DNA of 64,000 nucleotides, from contig CM070876.1 of assembly GCA_036365515.1 (NCBI GenBank), positions 128,471,894-128,535,893 of the forward strand, given 5' to 3'. Made by a program: the position numbers and the translations under genes. The DNA comes from Torymus aiolomorphi. Taxonomy: Eukaryota; Arthropoda; Insecta; Hymenoptera; Torymidae. This document shows positions 57,092 to 64,000 of the stretch, in pieces (position 1 is the first letter of the stretch; each line of letters starts with the position of its first letter). The notes below the pieces were generated by a model. That model had not been told where the DNA came from. It did no database searches and worked only from the letters and a program-made list of their open reading frames with translations.

Positions 57092-59800
57092 TATTATAGA
57101 AGCTTTGTTTCGTTCAAAAATACTGATTTTTCGAAAAGTTACATACTTCTCATTTCTTCCAAGCATTTGACGGGTGTATTTTTCGATTTTTCTGCTTCGT
57201 TTTATATACTCATTTATGTTTAAATATTTACAGAGTTGTAATCAAAGAAAGAGACTCCATTTTTTTTAACAAAAATTGTTTTATTTTAGACATGAAATAA
57301 TTTGACTATCGGATTTTGTTGTCATTTTAGACATGAAATAACTTGACTATCGGAATAAAAGTCCGTTCAAAAAAACCCTGAGATACGTGTTTCATTATTT
57401 ATTGAAAGATTACGAGTGACGCGTGTAAAAAAAATTTCCTTTGGCTGAAGTTTACCCGAACTCATACTCATGTGCTGCGTAGGTACTTTGCGTACTCGTA
57501 TCGTAATGTACTATTCCTTTGGCTGAAGTTTACCCGAACTTCTTCCTCGTAGAAGTTTATCTGAATTCGGGCCAAATTCCACTTGAATAATACTCGGCCA
57601 ATGTTTGAAAAAACAATATACGCACCTTCTGCAAAGCTTTACCAAGTATTTCGGCCAAACTTTATCTAAACTTCCTTACAAGAACGAACAATAAGCCATT
57701 GTAAATGTATGTTTTTCCAAACTTTATCAGTCGTTTGGCCAAATTACGTATCTAAAACTTGAAAACTTTATACGTAATTTGGAGAAGTATGCCACGAACT
57801 TACCCATACTTTGGCCTAACTTTATATGAAATTTCGCGAGAGAATTTAATATATATTACGCACTAGGGAGGGAAAGAGTAAGCCAGTCCATAGAATGTGA
57901 AAATTGCCACCCGAGGCGAAGGCGAGAGTGGCAATCACGTACTATACGCTGGCCCTCTTTCTCTCCATGGTGCGTGTACTATTTTTCGCAACAACTGGCC
58001 GAAAATATAACATTTGCGATTTATGCTGGGAGCAACGCGGAGATAACTCTTTACCACCCTAGTTGTGTAACATACTATTATGCGCCGATCGCTTTAAAGA
58101 AAACGCAAAAAAACTTCAACGCTGGCGCTGCATCACTCTCAGTTTAAGCTTGCTAGGCCAGTCAAATTAGTTTTTCCACCAACTTAACTGTAACTAGAGG
58201 TTTGCGAGCGGATTCTGGTCGGGGGGGGGGGGGCATCAGGTACAATGATCCGGTGAGTGCGTCCAAAAATTATATCAGGATCATTTTTTAAATAATGAAT
58301 TAATGATCGAAAAGTCAGTTTTTTGACGACAGAAGAAAAACTACTGACTTTACAGAAAAAAATTAAATCTAAACTTTGTAGATATTGAAAAGATCTATCA
58401 AACGCAATTTACAGATTTACATTTAGTTAATTTGTTTATCTGCAAATCGCAAAAAACCGCTGAAAATAGACATTTTAACGATTGTTTATAACTCCGTTAA
58501 AAAATTTGCTAGGTGCTTGATAACTCGCTTTAGTATAGCTCTTATAGTACTTAATAAGCAGTTAAAATTTTAGCTAAAAATATTCAATAATTTTTGCATA
58601 ATTCCATTTATTTATTAGATTTTGGTCATTTTTGCGCGATTTTTCCCAAGCCGTGGGACGTCGTACGAGGATGCAGTAAACGGATTTTGAAAGTTTAACA
58701 TCTCTACTTTCACGAACAATGAATAGCTAAGCAATTATTTCAAATTTAGTTATTAAAAATCGCAAAATAAAAAAAAGTCATTTTTTTTGTTATAAATAAA
58801 AGCAATTGCGACTCCTGTATTTGTCGGAGATAAACAACCGTAGGTTCGTTGGAAAGCTCGCATTTCTCCCCAAATTTCAACGTCCCTACGAACTCTCTAA
58901 GTGCTCTAGAAGCCGAGATAATTTTTTTTTTTGTAAAAATCGCCGTGTCTTCAATTATTAATATTAAGAAACGAGACAGGCGCGAAAAATCGAATTAATA
59001 ATTGTACTCGCATAAAAAAAATATTGCATCACATTAATTGCAAAATTACATTGTTATAAATAATCACAAAGGTGCGGGTCAAAAATGGAGAAGGCTACAG
59101 TGTCACGCGAAAAAAACTGAACATAGGAACTTCAAATCCGACGCGCTCGAAAAATTTTTTATATCTCGGTAACTTATTGACATAAACACTTCATTTTTCT
59201 TTTAATTTGGGATGGCTCGCGAAAATAATAAAATCCGGCCTACTTATTTCCCCGAAAAAGTTTATTTAACAATACTTAATTAACAATAATTATTTTAATT
59301 AACTTTTTAATGTTTTTTTTTCATAAATAAATAATTAATTACATTTAATTTAATGCAATGGTACATATTACTAATTAATTTAACTTATTTCTATTTAATT
59401 CTGTGTATGTGAGTATATGTGTGCGAGAGTAGTTTTGAAGTCTGCCGCTCTTTAATGTGTTCAGAATAATGCGTTCAGAAAGACATTCAAGATAGAACCT
59501 TTGCTTCGTCCTTTGTGCGCATGTCCCCTCCAAATGGAGCGTTGCTTTTATTTGTTTTAGTTTGACAGTTGAGCTGTTAGTGACGCTATCCAGCACGTGA
59601 ACAGAAAAATATTTTGTTTCAAATACTGTTTGATAGTGTTTATGTACTGTTTCAATTATTGAATGATTTTAAGTGCATTAATGTTCTTCTGATTTCTAGT
59701 GCAATTACGAAATCTCACAATAATTTCTGTACGAAACTTGTGTAGTTTGTTTTTTAACGACAATTCGAATCGGTTTAAATTTACAACTGCAATATAGCAA
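57092..59800. other. Noncoding DNA with short repeats
   Basis: A TTTTAGACATGAAATAA-type block is repeated at 57283 and 57327. TTTGGCTGAAGTTTACCCGA occurs twice near 57441 and 57515. Variants of GGCCAAACTTTAT recur between 57640 and 57830. A 13-bp G run lies at 58221-58233. The 58600-58960 part resembles 20.6-21.3 kb. No gene is supported. Confidence 0.55.
57860..57973. repeat. Nested hairpin element, 114 bp
   Basis: Outer arms GCACTAGGGAGGGAAAGAG / CTCTTTCTCTCCATGGTGC pair, with GCCAG/CTGGC inside. The centre forms a second hairpin ATTGCCAC...GTGGCAAT enclosing CGAGGCGAAGGCGAG. This is typical of a very short palindromic repeat element. Confidence 0.7.
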
Positions 59801-60310
59801 CAACTGCAGAGATATATTTTACGGAGGTTTAGTGCATATCGCACGCAGTACATATATAAAACCATTGGTAAGTACATTAGCATTATAATTATTTATTTAT
59901 ACTGTTTTTAGAAAATTGATTCATAATTTATTTGTCATTGTCAAAAAGAATATATACAGTTCTTTTATGTTTGTAGTGAAGATACATAATAAACTCTAAT
60001 CTAGTTTCAATATTAAATTAGAACTGCAAGAGAAATATTTTATGGAGATTTAACGAGATTGACGCACTGCATAATCGAACCATTGGTTAGTACATAAGCA
60101 TTATAATTATTTATTTATAGTGTTTTTAGAAAATTGATTCATAATTTATTTGTCACTGTCAAAAAGAATATATAGAGTTTTTTATGTTTGTAGTGAAGAT
60201 ATATAATAAACTGCAATCCAGTTTCAATATTAAATTACAACTGCAAGAGAAATATTTTTTGGAGATTTAACGAGATTGACGCACTGCATAATCGAACCAT
60301 TGGTTAGTAC
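59800..60310 (+). repeat. Tandem triplication of an exon-like segment with splice-donor-like ends
   Basis: A unit of about 217 bp (ACTGCAnGAGAnATATTTT...CGCA...ACCATTGGTnAGTAC) occurs three times. The donor-like site is at 59868 (ATTG|GTAAGT), 60086 and 60303 (both TTG|GTTAGT). The first is the strongest consensus. A splice acceptor lies before the downstream gene (TATTATTTCAG, ending 61935). The units may be alternative noncoding first exons of that gene. This is inference without transcript data. Confidence 0.4.
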
Positions 60311-60814
60311 ATAAGCATTATTATCATGTCGGGATAAAATTTCGCATAATGTAAAGTCACAGGGTAACTAAGAGAAAAGCATAATACTATAATGTATCAG
60401 AGCGCAGCTGAACGTGTGTACTACTTCACACATGGACACACACACATACGTAATTTCGCGGGGAGAGGGATCATGCATACATATAACACTTTGTTTTGAA
60501 TCAAGTTCTTTGCTTTTCTCTCCTGTGACTTTAAACGGGTCGGTATAAAATCATATACAAGCTATTGTATTCTTATCTATCTTTCCGAATTATATTTTGA
60601 CAAAATTTTTAATCTCAAGTATTTTTAATAAGTGTATTTATGTATATAAATGTCAATAAGTGTATATAAATCTTGTAATTGGAATACGCATTTACATTTA
60701 TTTATATTTATATACTATAAAGGGATACGGATTTGGGGCTAGTCGGCGCATAGGTTCCTGCCATACCGGCACTGGCTGCGACAGTTAGTGTCGTATGTAC
60801 CACTGTCCAGTGCG

Positions 60815-60890
60815 GTGATAGCCCGGCGGTACGGGCACTTGCTTCTCACCCGGGTGAATCGAGTTCAATTCGCGATGTCTCCATTTTAGT
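60815..60890 (+). repeat. tRNA-like SINE-type head
   Basis: GTGATAGCCCGGCGGTACGG resembles a Pol III A box, and GAGTTCAATTCGC 45 bp later resembles a B box. An AT/T-rich tail follows. The tRNA cloverleaf is incomplete, so it is taken as a SINE fragment and not a working tRNA gene. Confidence 0.45.
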
Positions 60891-60968
60891 TTTTTATTTT
60901 TATCCTTAATCCGTTACAATATATTTTTTAAAATTTATTTTTTTTAATTTATTATAAACGTATACTTA

Positions 60969-61734
60969 CACTGAGAAAACTGTCGTAGGAAAATTTACTG
61001 AAAAGCTAATAAAAATTACTATTTTTTATAGCAACGATGGGATATCATGGAAATTTAGGTACTTTTGCTAACTAATATAGTAATTTTTGTAGCCAAGCTT
61101 AAACTTAAAAAAAAATTGATTTTCATGATTTTATATCTATAGGATACCTAATATTTATACAATATTTAATATATTATTAATTAAATTTAGCTATACAAGA
61201 AATAAATAAGGAAATAAAAATTTTTTTTTACGGTGGTTGTGTATTCGAACCCTGGACCCTCCGCACGCTAGGCAGACGCGCTAACCTCTTACCCACGTGA
61301 GCTTCTTGAGTACAAAATTTTGGAACTGATACATTGGCTACCTTCGCTTACGAGAGAACTTTGATGATTATTTGATAGCAATAAATAACTATGATAATAT
61401 AAAGAAATAACTCATAGCTCACCTGCACAACGTAAAAATAAAACAACTGAATCGATATTGTCGATGTTTTTGATAATTTAAAAGGAAGATAATCTCATAT
61501 TGCGGGAGAAACATAACCTCAATCAGACACGTGCTCCCGGCGTGCACGCAATAAGTACTACATGTAGAGGGCACTTTTTGCTATGTGTAGTAGTAAAAAT
61601 TATTAAGATACCTTGTAAATATTCCTGAACTATAGCAACATTTTTTATAATTTGCTTATATCCCCGCGTTGCTATCAAATATAGTAATTTTTGTTAGTTT
61701 TTCAGTAAATTTTCCTACGACAGTTTTCTCAGTG
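60969..61734. mobile_element. MITE with TA target and about 70-bp inverted repeats
   Basis: Ends CACTGAGAAAACTGTCGTAG... and its reverse complement at 61734 match for about 55 bp, then again around TATAGCAAC / GTTGCTATC. TA flanks both ends (60967-60968, 61735-61736). It is nonautonomous and carries a tRNA-like sequence inside. Confidence 0.82.
61234..61307 (-). other. tRNA-Ala(AGC)-like sequence inside the MITE
   Basis: On the minus strand GGTTAGCGCGTCTGCC resembles a D arm/A box. TCTGC-CTAGCGT-GCGGA forms a 5-bp anticodon stem with loop AGC at the anticodon, and GGGTTCGAATA is a B box. The T stem and acceptor stem do not pair properly, so this is a tRNA-derived (SINE-like) segment or a dead tRNA gene. 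Confidence 0.45.
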
Positions 61735-61954
61735 TATAAATGTAAAAATTGTTCCAATTACAACTTTTATGTATACTTATTTATTTATCAATTATTGATT
61801 AATTATGGTCGTTACAATATATTACTAATTTTTTTTTTAATTTTCAAATAATATATAGTAGTTTCATATAGTTTCGACAATTAAAAAAATTAATTGATAT
61901 CATCTTTATTTTTTATGCGCATTGTATTATTTCAGATTGAAGCTTTTTGAAAAC

Positions 61955-64000
61955 ATGGAAACTCACGATGAGAATATCTGTTTGCTGTGTGACAAAATTA
62001 TATCCCCCGACCAGCAACGAAATGTCAAAGAAAGAGCCATTGAACGATTGATTGCAGCAAGCTTACAGAGAAAAGACAACAAACACAAACAGCTTGAAAA
62101 GTGTGAATCATTAAATATTCACAAGAATTGTCATGGCAATTATGTTAAAGAGTCAAAAATAAAGGCTGCGCAAAAAAAAGCTGTAACTTCTGAAGTAAGT
62201 TCAAGGAGAGGTAGTATTAGCTTACGAAAATTTGACTTTAGTAAGTACTGTTTTTTTTGCGGAGAAGATGCGTCCGATGAGTATGAGGCCAAACGGAAGA
62301 TTCAAACTAAAATGAATCTTTACAAAGTTCAACATGTTTTAAGCAATACTCTCCAAAATAATATTATGGAAAAAATTAATTCGCGATTAGAAAATAGTAA
62401 TTTACAAGATATTCGTCAGGAAGAATATAGAAATCTTAAGAAACGCATAGAAAACGTAGATTTAGTGGAACGGGCCGCTCGTTACCATGATCATTGTCTT
62501 AGGAAATTTTCAATTCTTAGACTTACTCAGCAGCCTAGCCGACCGATGAGCGAAGGTACATCCGAAGCTGTAGAGTATATAATATCTTATTTGTGCGAAT
62601 GTAGTGAAGACGAATGCCAATTTTCGATTAAAGATATTTTAAGTGAATACAAAGGAGAAGTTCCTATGAAACTAGATACAATACAAAACAAATTATTAGA
62701 ATATTTTGGTAGCACAATTACGATTTATAAAGTAAAAAATGATTTAGTGGTTTGTTTTGCATCTGTAAGAAATAAAATTCTCTCTGAGGAATGGTACAGA
62801 AATAAAAACTCAGATGAAGATAAGGAGAGTGAAAGGATAATCGAGACATCGGCGAAATTAATTTTGAATGATATTAGATCAAAATATTACGACACAGCTA
62901 ATTATCCTGCTCCCAATTGTTTTTTACATAACGTTCATGATGACATACCACGGTCGTTACGATTATTTTTAGATGTTTTAATTAAAAGTCACAAATGTTC
63001 AGAAAATTCTTATGTTATGTGGGATAAAAGAATTACAACACTTTGTCACATTATAATAAATTCAGTGAGACCTCGGTCATTTTTATCCCCTATATTGCTA
63101 GGCCTGTCATCGATGATGTATAAGAAACATGCTTCCAAAAATCTAATTGATTCGCTAGCGTATATTGGCTTGTGCGTTTCGTACTATAAAACGCAACTTT
63201 TCGAGTCCTCTATAGTTTGCGCAACTCCTGCCTCTGAAATATCGAGCAGTACGAAAATAGAGCGCCTGCGTCGTATTCCATCGGCAACTAATGTAGGCAC
63301 TTTTGGATTTGTTCCTTTAAAGAATTTTCAAAGAGGTATTCATGCAGGCCTTAAGAATATCAAAATTGAAGACTTCAATGGAACAAATCCAATTGTGAAC
63401 AATCAAGTGGAGGATTCTGATTTATTGTGGTTTTATGGTAATTACGTACGGCGGGAAAACATGAGCGGCTGGAATAGCTTTATGGAACTATGTACGCAAG
63501 TAAAACCATTTCACATATCAAGAATAATTCCGGTTCCATTTGTCAATGCACCGCCAAGTATTTTAACTGTTTTAATTGAAGCTAATAATAAATGCAAGAG
63601 CCAAGATCAAAAAAATGTTTTCGTCACTTTTGATCAACCTCTATATCAAAAGGCTAGAGAAATCATGGAGTGCTGTAAAGGAACTCAAAACGAAGCAAAG
63701 ATAAATAAAGTTATTGTCAGGCTCGGAGGGTTCCATATGCTCATGTCCTACCTTGGCGCAATAGGTTTTATAATGGAAGGTAGTGGATTAAACGACGCAT
63801 TTTGTGAACTTTATGCTGAAGTTTCAGCCGAAAAAGCACTAACTGGCCATGCCTATTCTAGAGCGATCCGGGGGAATATTTTAATTCAAAATGCTTTGGC
63901 GAATATTCTTTTTTCTTTGATCGATCTCTCAGATGAAGAAGTACTTGTTCTGAATAATTTGTTTAACCTCGTAGGAAAATCGGAGTTCCATACGTTGCTA
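61955..64000 (+). CDS. Uncharacterised large protein, 682 codons to the window edge (partial)
   Basis: Open without a stop from the ATG at 61955 (GAAAACATGG, good context) to the last base, so the 3' end lies outside. A splice acceptor (TATTATTTCAG) ends at 61935 and no stop separates it from the ATG, so coding could extend upstream. Two similar cysteine modules are visible: C9-x2-C12 with H56-x2-C59, and C99-x2-C102 with H178-x2-C181, each followed by a basic-aromatic stretch; a zinc-binding N-terminus is inferred. Residues 586-655 are hydrophobic and Gly-rich (VIVRLGGFHMLMSYLGAIGF, then AEKALTGHAYSRAIRGNILI). I recall similar multi-copy proteins of unknown function in arthropod and cnidarian genomes, but cannot name a family. 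No membrane or signal sequence. It could be a host gene or the cargo of an unrecognised element. Confidence 0.8.
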   Translation, partial: METHDENICLLCDKIISPDQQRNVKERAIERLIAASLQRKDNKHKQLEKCESLNIHKNCHGNYVKESKIKAAQKKAVTSEVSSRRGSISLRKFDFSKYCFFCGEDASDEYEAKRKIQTKMNLYKVQHVLSNTLQNNIMEKINSRLENSNLQDIRQEEYRNLKKRIENVDLVERAARYHDHCLRKFSILRLTQQPSRPMSEGTSEAVEYIISYLCECSEDECQFSIKDILSEYKGEVPMKLDTIQNKLLEYFGSTITIYKVKNDLVVCFASVRNKILSEEWYRNKNSDEDKESERIIETSAKLILNDIRSKYYDTANYPAPNCFLHNVHDDIPRSLRLFLDVLIKSHKCSENSYVMWDKRITTLCHIIINSVRPRSFLSPILLGLSSMMYKKHASKNLIDSLAYIGLCVSYYKTQLFESSIVCATPASEISSSTKIERLRRIPSATNVGTFGFVPLKNFQRGIHAGLKNIKIEDFNGTNPIVNNQVEDSDLLWFYGNYVRRENMSGWNSFMELCTQVKPFHISRIIPVPFVNAPPSILTVLIEANNKCKSQDQKNVFVTFDQPLYQKAREIMECCKGTQNEAKINKVIVRLGGFHMLMSYLGAIGFIMEGSGLNDAFCELYAEVSAEKALTGHAYSRAIRGNILIQNALANILFSLIDLSDEEVLVLNNLFNLVGKSEFHTLL

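Noticed and set aside
61234..61307. A functional tRNA-Ala gene
   Set aside because: The anticodon stem is good, but the T stem and acceptor stem do not pair. It is kept only as tRNA-like sequence.

Overview
The window looks like a repeat-dense stretch of an insect nuclear genome, possibly hymenopteran. That inference rests on an errantivirus-like element with an env gene, animal Gypsy elements, a CR1/Jockey-type non-LTR element, Tc1/mariner and pogo-type transposases, and long (CA)n and (CT)n tracts in an AT-rich background. No prokaryotic signal (operons, ribosome binding sites, CRISPR) is present. Almost every recognisable coding segment belongs to a mobile element. The two exceptions are a decayed fragment of the RNA polymerase III second-largest subunit (about 37 kb, minus strand) and a long intact reading frame that runs off the right edge (61955 onward).

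Layout. 0-4.8 kb: an LTR end, a CT-rich tandem repeat, a non-LTR 3' end, a Mutator-like transposase fragment and a minus-strand Gypsy pol fragment. 4.8-11.7 kb: a nearly full-length minus-strand errantivirus-like element (334-bp LTRs, gag, pol, env, CGCG target duplication) inserted in a CA/CG repeat. 12.1-16.1 kb: a decayed Helitron, then a decayed mariner-type transposase. 16.4-18.8 kb: a 5'-truncated non-LTR retrotransposon with a CT tail. 19.1-20.6 kb: an inverted-repeat element holding a probable solo LTR and microsatellites. 21.3-30.0 kb: an old Gypsy element (copy A, GAAT target duplication). 30-37 kb: noncoding DNA with two long foldback elements. 37.85-48.08 kb: a younger Gypsy element of the same lineage (copy B) with both LTRs. 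48-52 kb: AT-rich repeats. 52.2-57.1 kb: a pogo-type transposon with about 212-bp terminal inverted repeats. 57-61.9 kb: noncoding DNA with hairpins, a tandem triplication carrying splice-donor-like sites, and two tRNA-like sequences, one of them inside a MITE. 61.95-64 kb: the open gene.

The most interesting system is the Gypsy lineage shared by copies A and B. Both copies place an in-phase slippery heptamer (G GGA AAC) at the end of gag, followed by a stem that has changed in a base-pair-preserving way between copies, with pol in the -1 frame. Both also carry an extra reading frame after pol whose C-terminus has the same two-part zinc array (CCHC then C-x2-C-x9-C-x2-C) as their own Gag nucleocapsid. 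In copy B the pol frame is open for 903 codons while gag carries five in-frame stops. The hand-counted LTR difference is about 2 percent for copy B and about 3 percent for the errantivirus-like element.

All family assignments come from reading translated motifs by eye; no database search was run. Boundaries of decayed elements are approximate.
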